NCBI GenBank assembly: GCA_965372385.1
Contig: CBDVCD010000032.1
Span: forward strand, 1-19,890
Direction of reading: 5' to 3'
Origin: JASJBU01 sp965372385
GTDB lineage: Bacteria > Pseudomonadota > Gammaproteobacteria > Chromatiales > Chromatiaceae
DNA: 19,890 nucleotides
Shown: positions 9,105 to 15,633 of the stretch, in pieces
Numbering within the stretch: the stretch's first letter is position 1
Layout of the letters: each line of letters opens with the position of its first letter
The notes under the pieces: model-generated
The model's database searches: none
Told to the model about the DNA's origin: nothing
Seen by the model: only the letters and a program-made list of their open reading frames with translations
Position numbers and translations under genes: made by a program

Positions 9105-10396
9105 TCCATAGGGACATAGTCCCTTCGGGCATGACCTTTGTAGACCTGTCTCGGCCTGCCGATCTTCTGACGTGGATCACTCATCATCTCCATCCAGTGG
9201 GCCACCCAACCCACGGTGCGGGCGATGGAGAACATCACGGTAAACATATTGTTGGGTATACCCAATGCCCGATAGATGATGCCGGAGTAGAAATCCACAT
9301 TCGGGTAGAGCTTACGCTCGATGAAATACTCGTCACTGAGTGCAATCTCCTCCAGTCGCTGCGCCAACTCAAACATTGGATTGTTGGCATCCGCCAGATT
9401 TTCCAGGACCTGGTGACAGACATCGCGGATGATATTCGCCCGTGGATCATATTTCTTATACACCCGGTGACCAAACCCCATCAGGCGGAAACTGTCATCC
9501 TTATCCTTCGCCTTGGCGACATACTTGTCGATCTGGGACACATCACCAATCTCCGCCAGCATATCGAGCACCGCTTCATTGGCGCCACCATGGGCCGGAC
9601 CCCAGAGCGAGGCGATGCCAGCAGCGATGCAGGCAAAGGGATTGGCCAGGGAGCTGCCCGCCAACCGCACGGTGGAGGTACTGGCATTCTGCTCATGGTC
9701 GGCATGCAAGATGAATAGCAGATTCACTGCTTTCTCAGCAATCGGATCAGCTTCAAAAACCTCGCAGGGCGTGGCATACATCATGTGCAGCAGATTTGCG
9801 CAATAAGAGAGGTTATGCCGTGGATAAACAATAGGCGCACCTATGTTATGTCTATAACTGGCCGCGGCAATCGACGGCATCTTGGCTATCAGGCGATGGG
9901 CAGCAATCTCCCGTTGTAGTGGGTCATTGATATCCAGAGAATCATGATAAAAGGCCGAGAGCGATCCCACTACACCCACCATGATCGCCATCGGATGGGC
10001 ATCGTAATGAAAACCACTGAAGAAGTTCTTTAGTGTCTCATTGAGCATTGTGTGATGGGTGATCTCGTGGTCGAATGCCTGCAGATGTTCTGCTGTGGGT
10101 AATTCGCCATAAAGCAGCAGATAGGCTGTTTCAAGAAAATTGCCGTTCTGCGCCAATTGTTCGATCGGGTAGCCCCGATATTCCAACAACCCTTCCTCAC
10201 CCTGGATATAGGTGATCTTGCTCTGGCAGCTGGCGGTGGACATGAAGCCTGGATCATAGGTAAACACCCCAGCCTCCTTATAGAGGGAGGAGACATCGAT
10301 GGCGGCCGGACCCTGCACAGACTTCTTAACCGGTAGCTTTATCGATTCACCGGTCTCATCATTTATCAAGGTAAACGTTTTTATCTCTTCCGCCAT
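9095..10396 (-). CDS. gltA: Citrate synthase, type I (hexameric class)
   Basis: A 433-residue enzyme condensing oxaloacetate and acetyl-CoA to citrate, the entry step of the TCA cycle. The three catalytic regions are all visible: LWGPAHGGANEAVL (first His), MGFGHRVYKKYDPRA (second His) and LYPNVDFYSGIIYRALGIP (catalytic Asp). Length is close to E. coli GltA (427), and the N-terminal beta domain (about residues 1-50) is characteristic of the NADH-sensitive hexameric class. The ATG has GAGGAG six bases upstream. It lies 76 bases after mdh on the same strand, so a mdh-gltA transcript is likely. Its 3' end overlaps the convergent 199-residue gene by ten bases. Confidence 0.97.
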   Translation of the reverse strand: MAEEIKTFTLINDETGESIKLPVKKSVQGPAAIDVSSLYKEAGVFTYDPGFMSTASCQSKITYIQGEEGLLEYRGYPIEQLAQNGNFLETAYLLLYGELPTAEHLQAFDHEITHHTMLNETLKNFFSGFHYDAHPMAIMVGVVGSLSAFYHDSLDINDPLQREIAAHRLIAKMPSIAAASYRHNIGAPIVYPRHNLSYCANLLHMMYATPCEVFEADPIAEKAVNLLFILHADHEQNASTSTVRLAGSSLANPFACIAAGIASLWGPAHGGANEAVLDMLAEIGDVSQIDKYVAKAKDKDDSFRLMGFGHRVYKKYDPRANIIRDVCHQVLENLADANNPMFELAQRLEEIALSDEYFIERKLYPNVDFYSGIIYRALGIPNNMFTVMFSIARTVGWVAHWMEMMSDPRQKIGRPRQVYKGHARRDYVPMDQR

Positions 10397-10472
10397 TATA
10401 TGCTCCTCAATTCTTGAACAGGCTGTTTATAGTACGTGAATTTGCCAACTATTGTTTCAGTCGAGTCCCCAT

Positions 10473-11399
10473 TCATTGAGGGATTCGCTCGATATCAGCT
10501 CGCACAATCCTTGCGGACTCCTCGAACAAGCCCATTTCGTCCTCGGTGAGTTCCAATTGCAGGACTCGCTCGACCCCCTGTTCAGACAATACGCAAGGCA
10601 CCCCCATCGCCAGATCAGTCTGGCCATACTCCCCATCCAGAATGGCGACTACCGGCTGTATCCTGCGACGATTGTTGGCAATGGCGTCCACCATCGCGGC
10701 CACTGCGGCAGCCGGTGCATCATAAGCGCTGCTGGTCTTACGTAAGGAGAGGATCTCCGCGCCCCCATTCCGGGTCCGCTCGATAATCTCCCGCATGTGT
10801 TCATCGCTGATAAACTGGTCCAGTGGAATACCATTGATCGTACAGTAGCGAGGCAGCGGTACCATGGTATCCCCATGACCACCCAGCACAATCGTGGTGA
10901 TGTCACGGGATGAAAATCCGGTCTCCATGGCGATGAAAGTCGCCATGCGCGAGGCATCCAGCACACCGGCCTGACCGAACACCCGATGGCGTGGCCAACC
11001 AGTGCGCCGCCAGGCCCGGTAGGTCAACACATCGACCGGGTTGGTCACCATCAGCATCATGGCATCCGGCGCATACTCAAGCGCATGCTCGACAATCCCG
11101 TCGATAATTGCCAGGTTGGCCTCTAAAAGGTCTGACCGAGACATACCGGGTTTGCGGGGCAGACCCGCAGTAACCACGATCATGTCGGAACCCGCCATGG
11201 CCGCTGGATCGTTTGAGCCTGTCACCCGAGTGTCGAAACGGAAAAAACTGGAAGTCTGTAACACGTCCAAGGCGACACCCTGGGGTACACCCTCCCGGAT
11301 ATCAATCAGAACGACCTCCCGGCAGAGCTCAGCTTCCGCCAGCAGCTGCGCCGCGGTTTCACCAACCTTACCGGCACCAATAATTGTCACCCGATCCAT
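10473..11399 (-). CDS. mdh: Malate dehydrogenase (LDH-like type)
   Basis: A 308-residue NAD-dependent enzyme oxidising malate to oxaloacetate in the TCA cycle. The Rossmann motif is IIGAGKVGETAA near the N-terminus. The substrate loop AGLPRKPGMSRSDLL has the arginine typical of malate rather than lactate specificity. VTNPVDVLTY and the catalytic GGHGDTMVPLPRY are present. I choose the ATG at 11399, giving MDRVTIIGAG, because GGGGG lies about five bases upstream and the length fits the family; ATGs at 11414 and 11411 would add five or four residues. It is followed by gltA and diverges from sucCD, so consecutive TCA enzymes cluster here. Confidence 0.95.
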   Translation of the reverse strand: MDRVTIIGAGKVGETAAQLLAEAELCREVVLIDIREGVPQGVALDVLQTSSFFRFDTRVTGSNDPAAMAGSDMIVVTAGLPRKPGMSRSDLLEANLAIIDGIVEHALEYAPDAMMLMVTNPVDVLTYRAWRRTGWPRHRVFGQAGVLDASRMATFIAMETGFSSRDITTIVLGGHGDTMVPLPRYCTINGIPLDQFISDEHMREIIERTRNGGAEILSLRKTSSAYDAPAAAVAAMVDAIANNRRRIQPVVAILDGEYGQTDLAMGVPCVLSEQGVERVLQLELTEDEMGLFEESARIVRADIERIPQ

Positions 11400-11860
11400 C
11401 TTTACCCCCATCATTGCATCATTCAGGGCAGGCCTGAACTAATTAACATTAATTATTCCAATGACATACATCCCAAGGCACTGGATTTTCCTCTCCCCTT
11501 GAGCAGTCCCCTTTGCGCAATTAAATTCACTCCAGCATAGAAAAATCACACGCTGGTTGGGATGTTAGCAGCCACCAGCTCATTCTAACAAATAACCTTT
11601 GCCTCATTCCCCAACCCGTCATTGTCGCCACAATAAACCATCATTCAGCCGGTTGATAAACTCAACGCGACATTCTCAGTCACTCAACGCACTAAAATGC
11701 TGCGTAGCTGATACCGCACCCAATGCGTCAGGAAAACAGGCCATCGGATCAAAACAGACACACGAACCTGGCATTATAGTCAACAGACTGACAAGACGCC
11801 CCGACAACAGGTTAAACTGGGGTAAATCATCGCCTGACCACGCAGGATTCAGCCAAGACA
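11400..11860. other. Divergent intergenic region mdh / sucC, no gene seen
   Basis: About 460 bases lie between the mdh start and the sucC start. Open frames crossing it are compositionally poor and overlap sucC out of frame. Near mdh there is an AT-rich near-palindrome, AATTAA-CA-TTAATT at 11441-11454, and TTCAGG/CCTGAA inverted six-mers at about 11431-11447. A TATAGT at 11775-11780 could be a -10 element for sucC, but no matching -35 box is found. The region probably carries both promoters. No terminator-like hairpin or RNA gene was recognised. Confidence 0.4.
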
Positions 11861-13021
11861 ATGAACCTACACGAATATCAAGCCAAGGGGCTGTTCACCG
11901 AGTACGGCATCCCCGTACCCGAGGGCCGGGCCGTCAGCAGTCCACACGCAGCCAGGGCAGTTGCCCAGGAAACCGGCGGCAATCGCTGGGTCATCAAAGC
12001 CCAAGCGCATACCGGTGGCCGCGGCAAGGCCGGTGGTGTGAGGCTGGCCAGCAGTCTGGACGAGGTTGCGCAGGCCGCTGAAGCACTTCTCGGCATGACC
12101 CTGGTCACTCGGCAGACCGGTCCCGCGGGATTACCGGTGCACCAGGTGCTGGTGGAGCAGGCGAGTAACATCGCCCGGGAACTCTACCTTGGCGCTCTGC
12201 TCGACCGGGCTCACTCCCGCCTCACCTTCATGGCCTCGGCGGCAGGCGGCATGAACATCGAAGAGGTGGCCGCCTCCACACCGGAGCAGATCCTCACCAC
12301 GTTGGTCAATCCCGCCACCGGGCTGCTACCCTACCAATGCCGCATGCTGGCCTTTGGGTTGGACCTGGAAGGCGAGCAGATCAAACAGCTTGCAAGGATC
12401 ATGATGGGCCTGCATCGCCTCTATATGGAACGGGATGTGAGCCTTATCGAGATCAATCCACTCATCGTCACCTGCGCGGGCGATCTGCTGGCCCTCGATG
12501 CCAAGATCAATATCGACGGCAATGCCCTCTACCGGCAGCAGGAGATCCTGGCCATGCGCGATGCCAGCCAGGAGGACGAGAAGGAGGCCGAAGCGGCCCG
12601 GCACGACCTCAATTACATCACCCTGGACGGTAATATCGGCTGCATGGTGAATGGTGCGGGCCTGGCCATGGCCACCATGGATCTGGTCAAACTGCAGGGT
12701 GGCAGACCGGCCAACTTTCTCGATGTAGGCGGTGGCGCCACTGCCGAGCGGGTCACCGAAGCATTCAAGCTCATCCTCTCCGACCCCAAGGTCAAGACCA
12801 TCCTGATCAACATCTTTGGCGGTATCGTACGTTGCGACCTGATCGCCGAAGGTGTAATCACCGCCGCCAGAAACGTAGGGATTAGCGTACCCCTAGTGGT
12901 ACGCCTGGAAGGAACCAACGCGGAACAGGGGTTGCGGATGCTCAAACAGAGCGGACTCGACCTTATCACCGCCGCGGGTTTCACCGAAGCCGCCCAAAAG
13001 GCGGTCGCTGCCGCCGTCTGA
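11861..13021 (+). CDS. sucC: Succinyl-CoA synthetase (ADP-forming) beta subunit
   Basis: A 386-residue ATP-grasp subunit, near the E. coli length of 388. It begins MNLHEYQAKGLFTEYGIPVP, as the family does. The nucleotide-binding stretch VIKAQAHTGGRGKAGGV (about 46-62), the metal site segment VSLIEINPLIV, and the C-terminal domain with GGGATAERVTEAFK and NIFGGIVRCDLIAEGV are all present. With SucD it interconverts succinyl-CoA and succinate with substrate-level phosphorylation. The ribosome-binding site is weak (AGGA about 13 bases upstream). It lies 28 bases before sucD, forming a standard sucCD operon. Confidence 0.97.
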   Translation: MNLHEYQAKGLFTEYGIPVPEGRAVSSPHAARAVAQETGGNRWVIKAQAHTGGRGKAGGVRLASSLDEVAQAAEALLGMTLVTRQTGPAGLPVHQVLVEQASNIARELYLGALLDRAHSRLTFMASAAGGMNIEEVAASTPEQILTTLVNPATGLLPYQCRMLAFGLDLEGEQIKQLARIMMGLHRLYMERDVSLIEINPLIVTCAGDLLALDAKINIDGNALYRQQEILAMRDASQEDEKEAEAARHDLNYITLDGNIGCMVNGAGLAMATMDLVKLQGGRPANFLDVGGGATAERVTEAFKLILSDPKVKTILINIFGGIVRCDLIAEGVITAARNVGISVPLVVRLEGTNAEQGLRMLKQSGLDLITAAGFTEAAQKAVAAAV

Positions 13022-13049
13022 TCGAACCCCCTACAGAAGCATAAATGAC

Positions 13050-13919
13050 ATGAGCATTCTCGTCGACAAACAGACCCGGGTCATCTGCCAGGGCTTCACC
13101 GGCAAACAGGGAACCTTCCACTCCGAGCAGGCCATCGCCTACGGCACCCATCTGGTGGGAGGGGTCACTCCCGGCAAGGGCGGCCAGCGCCACCTCGATC
13201 GCCCGGTATTCAACACGGTGCATGACGCAGTGAAATCGACCGGCGCGGATGCCAGTATGATCTATGTACCCCCCCCTTTCGCCGCGGATGCCATCATCGA
13301 GGCGGCCGATGCCGGGATTAAAGTCATCGCCTGCATCACCGAGGGCATACCCATCCTCGACATGCTGAAGGTGAAAGAGGCGCTCAAATCCTACGACTCC
13401 CGTCTGATCGGTCCCAACTGCCCCGGCATCATCACCCCGGGTGCCTGCAAGATCGGCATCATGCCCGGTGCGATCCACCAGCCAGGCAGGATCGGCATCA
13501 TCTCCCGCTCCGGCACCCTCACCTATGAAGCGGTGCATCAGACCACACTGGCCGGACTGGGTCAGAGCACCTGCATCGGTCTCGGTGGCGATCCGATCAA
13601 TGGCACCAGTTTTGTCGACTGCCTGGCGTTATTTGAAGAGGATGAACAGACCGAAGGCATCATCCTGGTCGGCGAGATCGGTGGCTCGGCGGAAGAGGAG
13701 GCCGCGACATACATCCAGGCCCATGTGTGCAAACCGGTGGTCGCCTACATCGCCGGCGTTACCGCTCCCCCTGGCAAGCGCATGGGTCATGCCGGCGCCA
13801 TCATCAGTGGTGGCAAGGGCACCGCGGAAGCCAAGTTTACCGCGCTGGAAGCCGCCGGCGCCCAGGTGGTACGCTCACCCGCCGATATGGGCAAGCGCAT
13901 TGCAAACCTAGTGCACTAA
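13050..13919 (+). CDS. sucD: Succinyl-CoA synthetase alpha subunit
   Basis: A 289-residue subunit of normal length that binds CoA and carries the phosphohistidine. Near the N-terminus, ICQGFTGKQGTFHSEQAI is the CoA-binding Rossmann motif. GPNCPGIITPGACKIGIMPG and SRSGTLTYEA follow. GKRMGHAGAIISGGKGTAE contains the active-site His247. It pairs with sucC directly upstream. The stop codon is the last clear feature of the core metabolic block; disordered sequence begins within about 50 bases downstream. Confidence 0.97.
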   Translation: MSILVDKQTRVICQGFTGKQGTFHSEQAIAYGTHLVGGVTPGKGGQRHLDRPVFNTVHDAVKSTGADASMIYVPPPFAADAIIEAADAGIKVIACITEGIPILDMLKVKEALKSYDSRLIGPNCPGIITPGACKIGIMPGAIHQPGRIGIISRSGTLTYEAVHQTTLAGLGQSTCIGLGGDPINGTSFVDCLALFEEDEQTEGIILVGEIGGSAEEEAATYIQAHVCKPVVAYIAGVTAPPGKRMGHAGAIISGGKGTAEAKFTALEAAGAQVVRSPADMGKRIANLVH

Positions 13920-13971
13920 TGGCAACCAGCGAAATGAAACTCTATTTTCCGCGCCATGGACGCACCAATTA

Positions 13972-13998
13972 GCTAGTGCTCCGTCAAGGTTGTATTGA
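13972..13998 (+). repeat. 27-bp inverted repeat, left copy
   Basis: GCTAGTGCTCCGTCAAGGTT plus seven more bases matches, in inverse orientation, the sequence at 14997-15023 with 24 of 27 bases identical. The two copies are about 1.05 kb apart and enclose the protease remnant and the small CxxC protein gene. They could be the ends of a decayed or non-autonomous mobile element; no transposase lies between them and no target duplication is visible outside them. Confidence 0.6.
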
Positions 13999-14008
13999 TG
14001 GAGTACTA
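13974..14008. repeat. Strong 14-bp hairpin between sucD and protease remnant
   Basis: TAGTGCTCCGTCAA at 13974-13987 pairs with TTGATGGAGTACTA at 13995-14008 across a 7-base loop; 12 of 14 pairs are Watson-Crick and the other two are G-T, so an RNA copy of the plus strand would pair all along. It lies 55 bases past the sucD stop and just past the stop of the convergent protease remnant. There is no T run after it on either strand, so it is not a typical terminator. Its left arm is also part of a longer inverted repeat. Confidence 0.6.
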
Positions 14009-14010
14009 AA

Positions 14011-14379
14011 TTAAAAGTGCGCGATCGGATCGGGCTCCGCGTCAGGATCATTGATAGCAAAGCCATCTGAGTTAGGCGGTGCCTGATGCAACAGGATGCC
14101 ACAGACATGGGGAGCGGCCATGGAGGTCCCGGACATGGTGGTGACACCACCGCCCAACCGGGTTGAAAGTATTGCCACACCCGGGGCGGCAAAGTCCACC
14201 GGGTCTCCCCAATTGGAGAAGCTGGCAAAGAGGTCGTTGCTATCGATGGCAGAGATGGTATAGACATTCTCCGCATCGATGTGGGCAGGCTCGAAACCCG
14301 CCGCATCCGAGCTTGCGTTACCCGCCACCAGGGAGAAACGGATGCCCAGGCCGGCCGCATGGGCGATTGCGTCGTGCAT
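14011..14379 (-). pseudogene. C-terminal remnant of a subtilisin-like (S8) serine protease
   Basis: A minus-strand frame reads MHDAIAHAAGLGIRFSLVAG, with the oxyanion Asn next (AGN), then SAIDSNDLFASFSNWGDPVD, APGVAILST and GTSMAAPHV with the catalytic serine. These are the final motifs of the subtilase domain in the right order. The Asp (DTG-like) and His (HGTH-like) regions that should lie upstream are absent, so it cannot be a complete protease. The C-terminus ...DPDAEPDPIAHF looks natural. The open frame extends to 14448, but residues before MHDAIAH do not resemble the family, so the break is near 14380-14400. A GGAG lies just before this ATG, so short translation is not excluded, but function is unlikely. 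Confidence 0.75.
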
Positions 14380-14530
14380 ACTCTCCGTTTTGTTAGTTTG
14401 AATAGCATGGTTCGCTCCACGATGAAGTTGTGTCTTTGCCCAAGGCACATCAGATCATTCAATCCCACCCTCTTCACACCCAGAACAGAAAGATAAATAT
14501 TGATATTTATAAATCGGTTGTATCAAGACG

Positions 14531-14557
14531 AACAGGAATGAAACAGGTTGTAACAGG
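14531..14557 (+). repeat. Three phased AACAGG repeats
   Basis: AACAGG occurs at 14531-14536, 14542-14547 and 14552-14557, spacing 11 and 10 bases, roughly one DNA helical turn. The last two are within a near-perfect tandem copy of AACAGGTTGT. A fourth copy at 14614-14619 includes the ribosome-binding site of the following small gene. This could be a protein-binding site, but chance in a short repeat tract is possible. Confidence 0.35.
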
Positions 14558-14628
14558 TTGATTCAATTGTGAAGTCAGATAGAAACATTTTTCGCTTAGA
14601 CTTCCAACATGCAAACAGGAATCATCGG

Positions 14629-14859
14629 ATGAACAGCCAGAACATGCACAATCAGGTCTCTCAAACAGTAACCAACCGTTTAAGCAGTATCAAGTGCTTG
14701 GGCTGCGGAAAGGAACTCCCCTACAAACCGGCTTACCATGGAAACAACTACAGGGTGTGTAGTGATTGCGCGGAGATCATGCAGCAGGATTTCCACGAGG
14801 ATTTCTTCAAGATCATGAAATCGGTTTCCCGGAGCCTCGACACAGTGAGAGCAAAATAG
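14629..14859 (+). CDS. Small CxxC/CxxC putative zinc-ribbon protein, unknown function
   Basis: A 76-residue protein with two cysteine pairs, CLGC at residues 23-26 and CSDC at 44-47, separated by 17 residues, a typical spacing for a zinc-ribbon knuckle (KCLGCGKELPYKP ... YRVCSDCAEIM). The C-terminal 25 residues are a charged helix. I choose the ATG at 14629 because AGGA lies eight bases upstream; an in-frame GTG at 14569 would add 20 residues but has a poor site. A terminator follows about 100 bases downstream, so it appears to be a monocistronic gene. It lies inside the 27-bp inverted repeats. The family is not recognised; zinc binding is inferred from the cysteines. Confidence 0.7.
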   Translation: MNSQNMHNQVSQTVTNRLSSIKCLGCGKELPYKPAYHGNNYRVCSDCAEIMQQDFHEDFFKIMKSVSRSLDTVRAK

Positions 14860-14956
14860 CCATCGCCCAGCGGACAGGATCAATGAGTAAGGATTAAGTA
14901 ATACTGTATCTTACCCTGACAAGACTTCCCTACGGAGGGCACTACCCCTCCTCCTT

Positions 14957-14990
14957 TAGCCCCCTTCCTCAGGGGGCGCTCTTTTGTCTG
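14957..14990 (+). terminator. Rho-independent terminator after the small CxxC gene
   Basis: GCCCCC at 14959-14964 pairs with GGGGGC at 14972-14977 across a 7-base loop (TTCCTCA), followed by the T-rich CGCTCTTTTGTCT. Orientation and position fit the end of the transcript of the 76-residue gene about 100 bases upstream. A weaker GGAGGG/CCCTCC hairpin (14934-14951) lies just before it. Confidence 0.65.
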
Positions 14991-14996
14991 GCCAAC

Positions 14997-15023
14997 TCAA
15001 TATAACCTTGTCGGAGTACTAGC
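14997..15023 (-). repeat. 27-bp inverted repeat, right copy
   Basis: On the minus strand it reads GCTAGTACTCCGACAAGGTT followed by ATATTGA, matching the left copy at 13972-13998 at 24 of 27 positions. Unlike the left copy it lacks the second hairpin arm, so the two ends are not symmetrical beyond the shared 27 bases. Confidence 0.6.
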
Positions 15024-15056
15024 GAGGCATTGCTTCAGACCTTGTATGATTTTTTA

Positions 15057-15120
15057 TCCGCAAATAACGCAAATGGGAAAACACGATGATTTATTGGCGT
15101 TCTTTTGCGTTATTTGCGGA
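15057..15120. repeat. Perfect 17-bp palindromic repeat (REP/MITE-like)
   Basis: TCCGCAAATAACGCAAA at 15057-15073 is the exact reverse complement of TTTGCGTTATTTGCGGA at 15104-15120, with a 30-base centre. The right side also contains three imperfect copies of a roughly 10-base unit of the type TTNTTTGCG (15091-15119). It resembles short intergenic palindromes dispersed in many proteobacterial genomes. On the plus strand it is followed by CTAATTTTTA, so a weak terminator role is possible. Confidence 0.6.
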
Positions 15121-15189
15121 CTAATTTTTAAAAACAGGCTTCTTGTGAAATTTGACTCACCTGTAAAGACCTTGCTCACTCATGGATAA

Positions 15190-15546
15190 CTAGGGGTAGC
15201 TCACCGAATCCTCGGCTACCAACCGGTCGTTCTCATAGATACGCAGGGTCAGTATGTATTGATCATCCCCATGAATCCCAAGCCTTAACCGGTTGATGGA
15301 GCGGCTTTCACCCTGTTGCAACCGCAGGGAGCCCGACTGGCTGGTGTTCGAACGACCCGCACTACCCGATTTGGCCGAAATCAGTTCATAGTCCAAGCTT
15401 GCGTCGTGGGCGGCTTCGACATACGCAACCGCAATCAACCGGTCAGGCTCCAGCGATGTCTCTATCCAGGCACGATGGGTATCTGAACCCGCCATGGCAA
15501 CGATACCCAGTGTCGGTAGCATCAGGCCGAGTAGCATTCCACGCAT
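15190..15546 (-). CDS. csgH: CsgH-like curli assembly chaperone / amyloid inhibitor
   Basis: A 118-residue secreted protein. The signal peptide is MRGMLLGLMLPTLGIVAMA, cleaved before GSDTH. The rest is predicted all-beta, with YELISAKSGSAGRSNTSQSG followed by SLRLQQGES, the pattern shared by CsgH and enterobacterial CsgC (SGxSGxSxxSQ-G segment). Such proteins keep curlin subunits soluble in the periplasm. I choose the ATG at 15546, preceded by AAAGG eight bases upstream; the frame is open to 15612 but this would read through the GC-rich hairpin. It is the last gene of the csgBA-type unit, 87 bases after the large curlin gene. Choice between CsgH and CsgC rests on the pattern only. Confidence 0.75.
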   Translation of the reverse strand: MRGMLLGLMLPTLGIVAMAGSDTHRAWIETSLEPDRLIAVAYVEAAHDASLDYELISAKSGSAGRSNTSQSGSLRLQQGESRSINRLRLGIHGDDQYILTLRIYENDRLVAEDSVSYP

Positions 15547-15574
15547 CTTGCTTACCTTTGGATGAATAACAAAT

Positions 15575-15598
15575 GGGCGGGGCCTTTCGGCCCCGCCC
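15575..15598 (-). promoter_or_regulatory. 10-bp GC hairpin with GAAA loop between curlin gene and csgH
   Basis: GGGCGGGGCC at 15575-15584 and GGCCCCGCCC at 15589-15598 are perfect reverse complements around a 4-base loop, which on the minus-strand transcript is GAAA, a stable GNRA tetraloop. What follows on the minus strand is ATTTGTTATT, a poor T run. It probably acts as an attenuator or as a 3' stabiliser of the abundant curlin mRNA, giving less csgH transcript. Confidence 0.7.
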
Positions 15599-15633
15599 GG
15601 CGGTCTTGTCATGAATCAACTAACAGAATTATC

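Larger units (their letters stand above)
14860..15189. other. Gene-free junction between core block and curli locus
   Basis: No credible reading frame occurs here. The stretch contains the terminator at 14957-14990, the right copy of the 27-bp inverted repeat at 14997-15023 and a perfect 17-bp palindrome at 15057-15120. The last 60 bases before the csgH stop show nothing specific. Confidence 0.6.

Noticed and set aside
9131..9718. A 195-codon plus-strand frame opposite gltA
   Set aside because: It mirrors gltA codons (His/Thr/Ile-rich) and lacks initiation signals; gltA is certain.
11599..12081. A 160-codon plus-strand open frame upstream of and into sucC
   Set aside because: It overlaps the certain sucC gene in another frame for over 200 bases, has no family-like motif and no good ribosome-binding site.
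12981..13538. A 185-codon minus-strand frame opposite sucD
   Set aside because: It is the reverse-strand shadow of sucD, with a composition rich in Asp/Gly/Arg and no recognised domain.
13908..14477. A 189-codon minus-strand frame beginning MKRVGLNDLMCLGQ
   Set aside because: It overlaps the protease remnant in another frame; the other frame shows clear subtilase motifs, whereas this one is Pro/Arg/Ser-rich and shows none.
13972..15023. Complete insertion sequence
   Set aside because: There is no transposase frame and no visible target duplication next to the inverted repeats; only a decayed or non-autonomous element remains possible.
15547..15612. Upstream start for csgH at 15612
   Set aside because: It would translate through the GC hairpin and bury the signal peptide; the ATG at 15546 has a proper ribosome-binding site.
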